Positions 1-8,643 of a stretch of DNA of 64,000 nucleotides are shown one piece after another (position 1 is the stretch's first letter; each line of letters opens with the position of its first letter). The notes under the pieces were generated by a model. The model was not told the origin of the DNA. It did not search any database and worked only from the letters and a program-made list of their open reading frames with translations. This DNA comes from Epidermidibacterium keratini (GTDB lineage: Bacteria; Actinomycetota; Actinomycetes; Mycobacteriales; Antricoccaceae). The stretch is from contig NZ_CP047156.1 in NCBI RefSeq assembly GCF_009834025.1, positions 3,680,067 to 3,744,066 on the forward strand. Reading direction: 5' to 3'. The translations under genes were made by a program, and so were the position numbers.

Positions 1-1938
1 GCGCTGTGCGGCGACGTAGGTCTGCAGGTTGCTGCGCGCGTAGTCGTCGAGATTGTCAAGCGCCGCAGGGGATTCTCCGGCATCCAGAGCTCGCAGGAAC
101 TCACCAATCGCCCGGCCGAGCGGGAGCGGGCGGCCCTGCTGCTCGCCCTTCCAGAAGGGCATCCGCCCGGGTACGCCGGGCGCCGGAACGACGAGCACGC
201 GGTCGTGGGTGATCTCCACGATCCGCCACGTGGTGGTGCCGAGCAGGAACACGTCACCGACGCGCGACTCGTAGACCATCTCCTCGTCGAGCTCGCCGAC
301 CCGCCGCCCGCCACGCTCGCCATCTGCGCCGGCGAGGTAGACACCGAAGAGTCCGCGGTCGGGGATCGTCCCGCCGCTGATGATCGCGGCGCGTGCCGCT
401 CCCGGGCGGGCGCGCAGTTGCCCCGTCGTACGGTCCCAGACGATGCGCGGTCGCAGCGACGCGAAGTGCTCGCTGGGATAGCGGCCGGCGAGCATGTCGA
501 GTACGCCGTGGAACGCCGACTCCGGAAGCGTGGCGTACGGCGCGGCCCGGCGCACGAGCGCGAACAACTCCTCGACGTCGTACTCGCGCTGGCTCAGCAT
601 CGAGACGAGCTGCTGAGCGAGTACGTCGAGCGGGTTCTGCGGCACCTGCAGCGGTTCCAGATCGCCGTCGTACATGCGGTCGACGACGACGGCGGTTGCG
701 ACAAGATCGCCGCGATGCTTGGGAAAGAAGACGCCGTGGCTAGCCGCGCCGACCTGGTGACCGGCACGCCCGACGCGCTGCAGACCGGAGGCAACCGACG
801 GCGGTGACTCGACCTGCACGACCAGATCGACCGCGCCCATGTCGATGCCAAGCTCCAGGCTGCTCGTCGCGACAACGGCAGGCAGCTGCCCGAGCTTGAG
901 GGCCTCCTCGACGATCCGCCGCTGCTCGTGCGAGACCGACCCGTGGTGCGATCGCGCGATGACGAGGTCATCGTCGACCGGGTTGGCGACGCCACTCTGC
1001 GCGACGATCTGCGACGGGGCCTCGGAGGGATCACCGACCGCATCGGCCGCGAGCTCGTTGAGCCGCGAGGTGAGGCGCTCAGCCGAGCGGCGCGAGTTGG
1101 AGAAGACGATCGTCGAGCGATGCTCGCGCACCAGGTCATAGATGCGGTCTTCGACAGCCGGCCAGATCGAGCGCCGCAGCGTGCCGTCGGCCGCGGACTG
1201 GTCGGAGAGGTCGCTCATGTCCTCGACGGGTACGACGACCTCCAGCTCCCACGACTTCTCGGCCGGCGGGTCGATAACCCGCACCGGGCGCGAGCCGCCG
1301 AGAAAACGGGCAACCTCGTCGATCGGCCGCACGGTCGCCGACAACCCGATTCGCTGGGCCGGCGCCTCAAGCAGGCTGTCGAGATGCTCCAAGCTCAGCA
1401 TCAGGTGCGCGCCGCGCTTCGTGCCGGCGATCGCATGGATCTCGTCGATGATCACCGTGTCGATGCCGCGAAGCGCTTCGCGGGCCTGGCTGGTCAAAAG
1501 CAAGAACAGCGACTCCGGAGTGGTGATCAGGATGTCGCCGGGTGTGCGGGCGAAGGCGCGGCGCTCGGCGGCGGTGGTGTCCGCCGTACGCGTGCTGACC
1601 CGGATGTCGGCCACCTCGGTGCCGAGCCGCGTGGCGGCATTCGCGATACCGACCAGCGGGGCGCGCAGGTTGCGCTCGACATCGCTGGCAAGCGCCTTGA
1701 GCGGGCTGATGTAGAGCACCCGGCACCGGCGCAGCGGCTCGGCCGGTTCGTCGGCGACGCTCAGTCGGTCGATCGCCGACAGGAACGCGGCCAGCGTCTT
1801 GCCCGAGCCGGTGGGCGCAACGACGAGGGCGTGGTCACCGGAGCCAATCGCCTCCCACGCGCCGGCCTGTGCAGGGGTCGGCTCGCGGAACGTGGTGGTA
1901 AACCACGCCCGGGTCGCGGGTGCGAAGTCGGTAAACAC
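1..1938 (-). CDS. lhr: ATP-dependent helicase Lhr, N-terminal part (runs off the left edge)
   Basis: Superfamily II DNA helicase of the Lhr type, a DNA repair translocase of about 1500 residues in actinobacteria; 646 codons are visible and the C-terminal part lies outside the window. Translating the minus strand gives a P-loop APTGSGKT at residues 41-48, a DEIH box near 162, a GLSAT motif III near 197 and QRVGRAGH motif VI near 386, so the whole two-RecA-domain core is present, followed by the start of the Lhr-specific region. The GTG at 1938 is the only in-frame start I found close to the conserved N-terminus; its ribosome site is weak. It lies 47 bp downstream of the RibD-like gene on the same strand, so the two may be co-transcribed. 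Confidence 0.93.
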   Translation of the reverse strand, partial: MFTDFAPATRAWFTTTFREPTPAQAGAWEAIGSGDHALVVAPTGSGKTLAAFLSAIDRLSVADEPAEPLRRCRVLYISPLKALASDVERNLRAPLVGIANAATRLGTEVADIRVSTRTADTTAAERRAFARTPGDILITTPESLFLLLTSQAREALRGIDTVIIDEIHAIAGTKRGAHLMLSLEHLDSLLEAPAQRIGLSATVRPIDEVARFLGGSRPVRVIDPPAEKSWELEVVVPVEDMSDLSDQSAADGTLRRSIWPAVEDRIYDLVREHRSTIVFSNSRRSAERLTSRLNELAADAVGDPSEAPSQIVAQSGVANPVDDDLVIARSHHGSVSHEQRRIVEEALKLGQLPAVVATSSLELGIDMGAVDLVVQVESPPSVASGLQRVGRAGHQVGAASHGVFFPKHRGDLVATAVVVDRMYDGDLEPLQVPQNPLDVLAQQLVSMLSQREYDVEELFALVRRAAPYATLPESAFHGVLDMLAGRYPSEHFASLRPRIVWDRTTGQLRARPGAARAAIISGGTIPDRGLFGVYLAGADGERGGRRVGELDEEMVYESRVGDVFLLGTTTWRIVEITHDRVLVVPAPGVPGRMPFWKGEQQGRPLPLGRAIGEFLRALDAGESPAALDNLDDYARSNLQTYVAAQR

Positions 1939-1985
1939 AGCACCATCATGCCCAGCGGCCCGGACATCGCGGCGGCGGTCCCGCC

Positions 1986-2570
1986 TTAGCGGACGACGTC
2001 GTACACGGCCTTCATGATCCCGTTGCCGTAGGCCTCCGACTCGCGAAGCTGCAGGCGCTGCTCGGTCTGGTTGTTGCGGGTGAAGATGCTCTTGCCCTCA
2101 CCCAGCAGCACCGGGAATACCAGCAGGTTGTAGCGGTCGATCAGCCCAGCGTCGGCGAGGTTGCGGGCCACCTCGCCGCTGCCGTGGATGAAGATGCCGC
2201 CGCCGTCGGTCTCCTTCAGCGCCGCGACGTCCTCGGCCGAGCGCAGGATGGTGGTCTGGCCCCACCCCTCGACGAGATCGGAGTCCTGCAGCGTGCTCGA
2301 GAGCACGTACTTCGGCAGATCCTGGTAGGCGGCGTGGTCCTCGGACTGCGACCAGATCGGCGCAAACGCCTCGTAGCTGCGCCGGCCAAACAGCAGCGCG
2401 CTGGTATCGGCCATCTCCTCGCCCTTCAGCGCGAACGACGCCTCCTCGAACGGCGTACGAAACACCCAGCCGCCCGCGGGATGTCCCTCGACATCGCCGC
2501 CAGGGGAGTCCATAACGCCGTCGACCGTGACGAATCCGGTCCAGACCAGCTCTCGAGTCATCTGCTTCAT
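1986..2570 (-). CDS. RibD/dihydrofolate reductase-fold family protein
   Basis: About 195 residues of the RibD C-terminal domain family (DHFR fold), typically small NADPH-dependent reductases of unknown substrate in actinobacteria. Family signs are the opening WTGFVTVDGVMDSPGG, the central LLFGRRSYEAF, the FIHGSGEVARNL nucleotide-binding loop and the FPVLLGEGKSIF segment near the C-terminus. I place the start at MKQMTREL (2570); the second ATG at 2561 is nearly as good. A longer open frame to 2627 lacks family similarity. No riboflavin or folate genes are nearby, so the substrate is unknown. Expression probably continues into lhr. Confidence 0.82.
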   Translation of the reverse strand: MKQMTRELVWTGFVTVDGVMDSPGGDVEGHPAGGWVFRTPFEEASFALKGEEMADTSALLFGRRSYEAFAPIWSQSEDHAAYQDLPKYVLSSTLQDSDLVEGWGQTTILRSAEDVAALKETDGGGIFIHGSGEVARNLADAGLIDRYNLLVFPVLLGEGKSIFTRNNQTEQRLQLRESEAYGNGIMKAVYDVVR

Positions 2571-2692
2571 CCCATCGGTTGATACTTCGCATCTTGGCGC
2601 TGTGTGGTGCGCCACTGCCAGCAGCATAGGGGGCGGATCCCGGCCGCGGGTTTGGCCGTCGATCTCACGATCGCCGTGGGAGGATGAGGTTT

Positions 2693-3676
2693 ATGGGGCA
2701 CGCGGGTCCGGACACGGCGCGATGTCGACGGGGGCTCGCACTGGTATCGCTGTGGTGCGTAGTCCTGTTTGCGCTGTCTGGATGCCTGCGCTATACCGCC
2801 GATCTCGAGCTGGCCACCGACGACACGGTCACCGGAACCCTCGTCATCGCCAAGAAACCGCCCACTGACGCTGATGGTCAGCCCTCCAGCGGTCCCGCGG
2901 CGTCGCTGGAGGTCCCCAAACCGGAGTCCACTTCCGAGCGCATCGTCGTCGAGCCCTACTCCCACCGCGGGCAGCAGGGCTACAAGATCACCTTCGACAA
3001 GGCGTCGTTCGCCGACATGGGCGCCTTCACGCCCGGTGGCAGCCGCGGCGGGACCCTGGCCTTCTACCGCGACGGCGACCAGGTCAAGATCAACATGACG
3101 ATCGACCTGACGTACGCCGACAACGTCGTCAACGAGCAGATCACCAGCACCTTCGAAGGCACGGTGGCGCTTGAGGTGCCCGGTGACGTGGTCGAGACCA
3201 ACGGGCAGGTGAGCGGCAGCGTGATCACGTGGACGCTCGAGCCGCTCGCCTTGAACTCGATCTCGGCCACCGTCGACTACCAGCAGGGTACGGCGACCGA
3301 GGCGGCCGCCGGCGAGAGCGGCGGCGGGATCGACTGGTGGGTCTGGGCCGCCGCAGCCGCGCTCGTCACGGCCGGTATCGCGGGGTGGCTCACCCGTCGA
3401 CGCTCCACATCCGCCACCACGCGCGACTCGTCGCCGACCTCGTCGCGGCCGGCGACGGGGGAGACGACGCTGCCCGCCGCGGCGAGCACGGCGGCGGTTG
3501 CGGTCGGCACCGCGGCGCTGGCCACTCCCGCCCTGGCACAACGCCGCGACCTGCAAGAACCGTCACGCACCGAGCACACTTCGGGCCCGGCCGACGATGC
3601 GGCGTACTCGCCGGGTGATGATCAAGGGAGCACCGTCGGCGGCTGGCCGCCGCCGCGACCGCACTGGAGGCAGTAG
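2693..3676 (+). CDS. LppM-like lipoprotein with C-terminal membrane anchor
   Basis: Predicted 327-residue exported lipoprotein resembling mycobacterial LppM (Rv2171). The signal peptide ends in a lipobox LSGC with the acylated Cys at about residue 31, followed by RYTADLELATDDTVTGTLVIAKK, a typical LppM opening. A second hydrophobic segment at about 213-236 (WWVWAAAAALVTAGIAGWL) anchors the C-terminus, leaving a roughly 90-residue Ala/Thr/Ser/Pro-rich cytoplasmic tail. ATG 2693 is chosen because GGGAGG at 2678-2683 stands 9 nt away, whereas it abuts the other ATG at 2684. The stop codon touches the next start. The molecular role is unknown; LppM is linked to host interaction in mycobacteria, which need not apply here. 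Confidence 0.8.
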   Translation: MGHAGPDTARCRRGLALVSLWCVVLFALSGCLRYTADLELATDDTVTGTLVIAKKPPTDADGQPSSGPAASLEVPKPESTSERIVVEPYSHRGQQGYKITFDKASFADMGAFTPGGSRGGTLAFYRDGDQVKINMTIDLTYADNVVNEQITSTFEGTVALEVPGDVVETNGQVSGSVITWTLEPLALNSISATVDYQQGTATEAAAGESGGGIDWWVWAAAAALVTAGIAGWLTRRRSTSATTRDSSPTSSRPATGETTLPAAASTAAVAVGTAALATPALAQRRDLQEPSRTEHTSGPADDAAYSPGDDQGSTVGGWPPPRPHWRQ

Positions 3677-4822
3677 ATGCAGACCACGCTGTACGAAGAC
3701 GAGCACGAGGCGTTCGGTGAGACCGTCCGCCGGTTCATCGACAAGGAGATCGAGCCGCACTACGACGCGTGGGAGTCCGCCGGGCAGGTCGACCGTGATG
3801 TCTGGCGCGCGGCCGGCGCGGCCGGGCTGCTCGGCACCGACGTCCCCGAGGAGTACGGCGGCGGCGGGATGGCCGACTACCGCTTCAACGCGGTGATCGC
3901 CGAGGAGCTCGCGCGGCGCAGCTTCACCGGCTTCGGTGCGACACTGCACAACGACGTCGTCGCGCCGTACCTGCTGGAGCTGGCCACCGACGAGCAGAAG
4001 CAGCGCTGGCTGCCCGGCTTCTGCGCGGGCGAGCTGGTGACCGCGATCGCGATGACCGAGCCGGGGACCGGCAGTGACCTGCAGTCGGTGCGGACCACGG
4101 CTCGTCGCGAGGGCGATGAGTTCGTCATCAATGGGTCGAAGATCTTCATCACCAACGGCATTCTGGCCGACCTCGTCATCGTGGTTGCTCGCACCAACGA
4201 CGACGCTCCGGGCTCGAAAGGCCTGAGCCTGATCGTCGTCGAGCGCGACACGCCAGGGTTCGAGCGCGGGCGCAACCTGGACAAGATCGGGATGAAGAGC
4301 CAGGACACCGCCGAGCTGTTCTTCGACAACGTCCGCGTGCCGGCCGAGAACCTGCTCGGCGAGCTCGACCGCGGTTTCTACCACCTGATGGCCAACCTTC
4401 CGCAGGAACGGCTGAGTATCTGCGTCAGTGCGCTCGCCGCGGTCGAGGGAATGCTTGCTGTCACGCTCGACTACGTCAAGGAACGTACGGCGTTCGGGCA
4501 ACCGGTCGGGCAGTTCCAGAACAGTCGCTTCGAGCTGGCCGAGATGACCGTCGAGGCGCAGGTCGGCCGCTCGCACCTCGCCGCGATGATCAACGCCCAC
4601 AACGAGCGCAAGCTCAGCGCCGTCGATGCCGCGGGAGCCAAGTTTTGGCTGACCCGGTTGCAAAACGACGTCGCCGGCCGATGTCTGCAGCTGCACGGCG
4701 GCTACGGCTACATGAACGAGTACCCGATCGCCCGGTTCTTCCGCGACGGCCGCGTGCAAAGCATCTACGGCGGGACCAACGAGATCATGCGCGAGATCGT
4801 CGGCCGCTCACTCGGCCTGTAG
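3677..4822 (+). CDS. Acyl-CoA dehydrogenase, long-chain/isovaleryl-type active site
   Basis: Flavoenzyme of 381 residues that introduces the first double bond in acyl-CoA beta-oxidation. The family blocks are present: PEEYGGGG, the FAD-loop AIAMTEPGTGSDL, RTAFGQPVGQFQ and LQLHGGYGYMNEYPI. The C-terminal motif reads YGGTNEIM rather than YEGT, so the catalytic base used by short and medium-chain enzymes is absent. Instead Glu244 in LPQERL matches the helix-G base of LCAD and isovaleryl-CoA dehydrogenase. It starts one base after the LppM-like gene and is followed 2 bp later by an MFS transporter, suggesting one transcript. The chain-length range cannot be read from sequence. Confidence 0.93.
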   Translation: MQTTLYEDEHEAFGETVRRFIDKEIEPHYDAWESAGQVDRDVWRAAGAAGLLGTDVPEEYGGGGMADYRFNAVIAEELARRSFTGFGATLHNDVVAPYLLELATDEQKQRWLPGFCAGELVTAIAMTEPGTGSDLQSVRTTARREGDEFVINGSKIFITNGILADLVIVVARTNDDAPGSKGLSLIVVERDTPGFERGRNLDKIGMKSQDTAELFFDNVRVPAENLLGELDRGFYHLMANLPQERLSICVSALAAVEGMLAVTLDYVKERTAFGQPVGQFQNSRFELAEMTVEAQVGRSHLAAMINAHNERKLSAVDAAGAKFWLTRLQNDVAGRCLQLHGGYGYMNEYPIARFFRDGRVQSIYGGTNEIMREIVGRSLGL

Positions 4823-4824
4823 CG

Positions 4825-6096
4825 ATGGCCTTTGAACCCGCTGAGCAGACAGCGGCGTACGCCGGCACCGACGTTGTGTCGGTGCAGCGGCGTACTGTGC
4901 GGATCCTGCTGGGCAGCCAGGCTCTAGGCTCGATCGCCGTCACCGCCGGCATCGCGATGGGCGGGCTGGTGATGGAGTACGCCACCGGCTCACAGTCGGC
5001 CGCCGGGTTTGCCCAGGCGGCCTCCACGCTGGGCGGCGCGCTCGTTGCGGTGCCCGCCGCGCGGCTGGCCATGCGCTCGGGGCGGCGAGTCTCGCTGGCC
5101 GCGACCTACCTCGTCGCGGCGCTCGGCGCTGCGCTCGTCGTACTCGGCACCTCGGCATCGATCGCGGCGTTCGTGCTGATCGGAATGTTTGCCTTCGGCG
5201 CCGGGACCGCGGCGAGCATGCAGGTGCGGTTCGCCGGCGTTGACCTCGCGACGCCGCAGCACCGTGGACGCACGTTGTCGCTGTTGCTGTTCGCGGTCAC
5301 GATCGGCGGCGTGATCGGGCCCAACCTCGCCGGCGTCACTGGCGGTTTCGCGCGTTCGCTGAGTCTGCCGGAGTTCGCTGGGCCGTTCTTCGTCTCGATC
5401 GTGCTCTTCCTGGCGTGCGCGGTCGTCGTCAGCATCTGGCTACGGCCGGACCCGCTGGTGCTCGCCCGGTCGCGTTCAACGAGTGCGCCAGCCGGGGGTG
5501 CGATCTCCCTGGGGACGGTGAACGCCGTACGGACGATCTGGTCAAAGCCAGGCGGCCGGCTCGGCCTGCTCGCCGTGATGGGTGGGCACGCGACGATGGT
5601 CGCGGTGATGGTGATGACACCGGTGCAGATCGCCCACGCCGGGCACGGGCTGAGCGTCGTCGGCATCGTGATCTCCGGGCACGTCGTCGGCATGTACGCG
5701 TTTTCGCCGGTGATGGGCTGGCTCGCTGACAAGCGCGGACCGCGAGCGACCGTCGGGCTCGGCGCGGCGATCCTGCTGGTGGCGTGTGCGGTGTCTGGGC
5801 TCGCTGCCGATGACCAGCCCGTGCTGCTCGGCATCGGGCTGTTCCTGCTGGGGCTGGGCTGGTCGGCCTGCATGGTCGGCGGCTCGTTGCTGGTGACCCT
5901 CACCGCCGACGAGCACCAGCGCCCCGCCGTACAAGGCAGCAGCGACATGCTGATGGGCCTGTCGGCGGCGATCTTCGCCAGCGCCTCGGGGCTGATCGTC
6001 GCGCAATGGGGGTACGGCGCGCTGTGCCTGATTGCGGCTATCTTGGTCGTTCCGATGGTGGGCACGCTGCTCACCTCACGATCCGGAGGGGACTGA
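4825..6096 (+). CDS. Major facilitator superfamily transporter
   Basis: Integral membrane protein of 423 residues with about 12 hydrophobic segments and the MFS loop-2/3 style basic motif (RLAMRSGRRVSL), plus a second copy, GWLADKRGPRATVGL, in the C-terminal half. Both halves are consistent with a proton-coupled drug or metabolite exporter. The start at ATG 4825 follows the preceding stop by 2 bp; the open frame extends further upstream but inside the acyl-CoA dehydrogenase gene. Substrate unknown. Confidence 0.87.
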   Translation: MAFEPAEQTAAYAGTDVVSVQRRTVRILLGSQALGSIAVTAGIAMGGLVMEYATGSQSAAGFAQAASTLGGALVAVPAARLAMRSGRRVSLAATYLVAALGAALVVLGTSASIAAFVLIGMFAFGAGTAASMQVRFAGVDLATPQHRGRTLSLLLFAVTIGGVIGPNLAGVTGGFARSLSLPEFAGPFFVSIVLFLACAVVVSIWLRPDPLVLARSRSTSAPAGGAISLGTVNAVRTIWSKPGGRLGLLAVMGGHATMVAVMVMTPVQIAHAGHGLSVVGIVISGHVVGMYAFSPVMGWLADKRGPRATVGLGAAILLVACAVSGLAADDQPVLLGIGLFLLGLGWSACMVGGSLLVTLTADEHQRPAVQGSSDMLMGLSAAIFASASGLIVAQWGYGALCLIAAILVVPMVGTLLTSRSGGD

Positions 6097-6102
6097 GCCG
6101 CT

Positions 6103-6297
6103 GTGCGACTGACCGACTTCTGGGAGCGGATGTATGCCCACTTCGGTGCGGCGTACGCCGAGTCGGTGGCGCACGATCACGTGATGTCGGCGCTGGGGGA
6201 GCGCACCATCTACCAGGCCATCGCCGACGGCATCGAGACCAAGCAGATCTGGCGCGCGGTCTGCCAGAGCTTCGACGTCCCAAAGTCCCTCACCTAA
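6103..6297 (+). CDS. DUF3046 small protein upstream of recA
   Basis: 64-residue protein matching the DUF3046 family: MRLTDFWERMYAHFG at the start and a C-terminal segment with KQIWRAVCQSFDVP. Genes of this family sit immediately upstream of recA in many actinobacteria (Rv2738c in M. tuberculosis), supporting the call despite its small size. GTG start at 6103, 6 bp after the MFS gene. No enzyme motif is visible and the function is unknown. Confidence 0.87.
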   Translation: MRLTDFWERMYAHFGAAYAESVAHDHVMSALGERTIYQAIADGIETKQIWRAVCQSFDVPKSLT

Positions 6298-6302
6298 CCC
6301 CT

Positions 6303-6365
6303 CCCGCCGATCCGAGCGTTAATCCCGCCGATCCGAGCGCTAATTCCGGCGATCCGAGCATTAAT
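6303..6365 (+). repeat. Three tandem 21-bp repeats
   Basis: Three direct copies of a 21-bp unit (6303-6323, 6324-6344, 6345-6365) sharing the core GATCCGAGC and ending in TAAT; copies 1 and 2 differ at one base and copy 3 at a few more. A partial CCCGCCAGTCCCGCC follows. The units lie between the DUF3046 stop and the recA promoter. Confidence 0.85.
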
Positions 6366-6445
6366 CCCGCCAGTCCCGCCAGAGCTGGAGCGCTAATGAC
6401 GTCGCTGGAAAACGCTCGGCGTGTCGCGCGGCGCGTGCACCTACC

Positions 6446-6466
6446 TCGAACAGTTGTTCGTATAGT
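6446..6466 (+). promoter_or_regulatory. LexA (SOS) box overlapping the recA promoter
   Basis: TCGAACAGTTGTTCGT at 6446-6461 matches the actinobacterial SOS box TCGAAC-N4-GTTCGA at 11 of 12 positions. It runs directly into TATAGT (6461-6466), a good -10 element, so bound LexA would cover the -35/spacer region. Induction of recA by DNA damage through the lexA gene at 20.6-21.4 kb is the expected circuit. Confidence 0.85.
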
Positions 6467-6467
6467 G

Positions 6468-6495
6468 GTATCCACAGGGCCGCGAGTTATCCACT
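6468..6495 (+). promoter_or_regulatory. Pair of DnaA-box-like 9-mers downstream of the recA -10
   Basis: GTATCCACA (6468-6476) and TTATCCACT (6487-6495) each differ at one base from the DnaA box TTATCCACA. They lie in the same orientation, starts 19 nt apart, in the likely 5' leader. The same pair with the same spacing recurs upstream of the DUF4192 gene at about 31.35 kb. Confidence 0.5.
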
Positions 6496-6627
6496 TTGGC
6501 TCGACGCAGACCGACAATGTCGCCGCGAGGATTTAGCGTTGTCCGCGGCACCTCACAGACCAACGTCTCGGCGAGTACGACGCACCGAGACGCCAGACAG
6601 AAGAAGCAACCAGTAAAGGCGGACCAC

Positions 6628-7671
<1,044 letters not shown>

Positions 7672-7677
7672 CCGCTC

Positions 7678-8337
7678 GTGAGCGCACCAGACTCACCGGC
7701 ATCCGGCGGGCGACCGTCGGATGCCGGCGACGATCGTCAGCCTCCCGGCGCTGATGAGCTGCGACCGCTTGCCCCCGCAGACCTCGCGGGCCAGCGACCC
7801 AGCGCCGACGAGCAAGAACGGCATGCCGAGCGGGCCTATCGATACTGCCTGCGGCGCCTGACCGGTGCTCCGTGCACCGAACAGCAGTTGCGCGACGCCC
7901 TCACCAAGCGCGGGTACGACGACGCGGTGACCGACGACGTACTGCATCGACTGCGCACCGCGGGTCTGGTCAACGACCGGCTTTTCGCACAACTGTGGGT
8001 CGAGTCACGCGCTCGCTCCAAAGGGCTCACGTCGCCGGTGCTGCGCGCCGAGCTGCGGCGCAAGGGGATCGGCGACGAGCTGAGCGACGAGGCCATCGAA
8101 CAGCTCGATCCGCACGACGAGCGCGAGCGCGCCGCGGAGCTGGTACGCCGCAAGCTGCGGGGCCCAGTGCCGCCGCGCGGTCCCGAGCGCGACCGCCTCA
8201 TCCGCCGCCTCGGCGGGATGCTGGCCCGCAAGGGTCACCCGGCCGGGCGCGCCTTCGCGATCGTCACCGAGGTCCTCGACGAGCAGCATGAAGCGCACGA
8301 CGAGACCGACGAGTACGCCGTTGGCCGCTGGGACTGA
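7678..8337 (+). CDS. recX: Regulatory protein RecX
   Basis: 219-residue inhibitor of RecA filaments. After an unstructured Pro/Asp-rich N-terminus of about 50 residues come the three-helix RecX repeats: RAYRYCLRRLTGAPCTEQQLRDALTKRGY, then LVNDRLFAQLWVESRARSKG, and the RLGGMLARKGHPAGRAF block. GTG 7678 starts 6 bp after recA, so the two are almost certainly one operon under the recA SOS promoter, the usual arrangement. Confidence 0.95.
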   Translation: MSAPDSPASGGRPSDAGDDRQPPGADELRPLAPADLAGQRPSADEQERHAERAYRYCLRRLTGAPCTEQQLRDALTKRGYDDAVTDDVLHRLRTAGLVNDRLFAQLWVESRARSKGLTSPVLRAELRRKGIGDELSDEAIEQLDPHDERERAAELVRRKLRGPVPPRGPERDRLIRRLGGMLARKGHPAGRAFAIVTEVLDEQHEAHDETDEYAVGRWD

Positions 8338-8643
8338 CCGGCAGTCGCGGCGCGCTTGCCGGGGCCCTCAAGGCGACATAACCTTGGTGATTAGTCAGTC
8401 GATCAAGCTGGCTGCGCCATACACCAGATACGCACTGTCCCTTCGGTCACGCTCCACCTGATACCGCACTACCGGCCCGATGACCGCGAACGGCCGGCCG
8501 CACAAAGCCGCGTACTGCGCACTGCACGCGCGACATAGCGATCGCCGCCGGGCCATGCCGCCCGGTGTCCGCCGCGTCCTCTCGGACGGGGCGTGTCTCT
8601 GGTTTTCACTGGCGCCTGCCCGCGCGAGGAAACGGAGGCCCCC
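8338..8643 (+). other. recX-rny intergenic region (306 bp)
   Basis: No gene I can support. It contains a promoter candidate near its left end, so rny probably has a leader of about 250 nt. A small hairpin (GTCCG...CGGAC near 8565-8585) lies within it. I recognised no riboswitch family. Frames opening at 8480 and 8565 overlap rny in other frames and look like chance. Confidence 0.5.
8356..8384 (+). promoter_or_regulatory. Candidate rny promoter
   Basis: TTGCCG (8356-8361) and TAACCT (8379-8384) separated by exactly 17 bp, the optimal spacing for housekeeping sigma factors. Confidence 0.4.

Larger units (their letters stand above)
6298..6627 (+). other. recA upstream region (330 bp, no gene)
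   Basis: Non-coding stretch. It holds three 21-bp direct repeats, a LexA box, a TATAGT -10 and two DnaA-box-like sites, each listed separately, and then a leader of roughly 150 nt before the recA start. An open frame runs across the repeats and into recA but has no family support. Confidence 0.7.

Noticed and set aside
928-1989. 353-codon plus-strand frame in the lhr region
   Set aside because: Antisense to clear helicase motifs on the minus strand.
6006-6536. Open frame with PADPSVN-like heptapeptide repeats across the 21-bp repeats
   Set aside because: It begins inside the MFS gene in another frame, crosses DUF3046 and the recA promoter, and only reflects the 21-bp period being a multiple of three.
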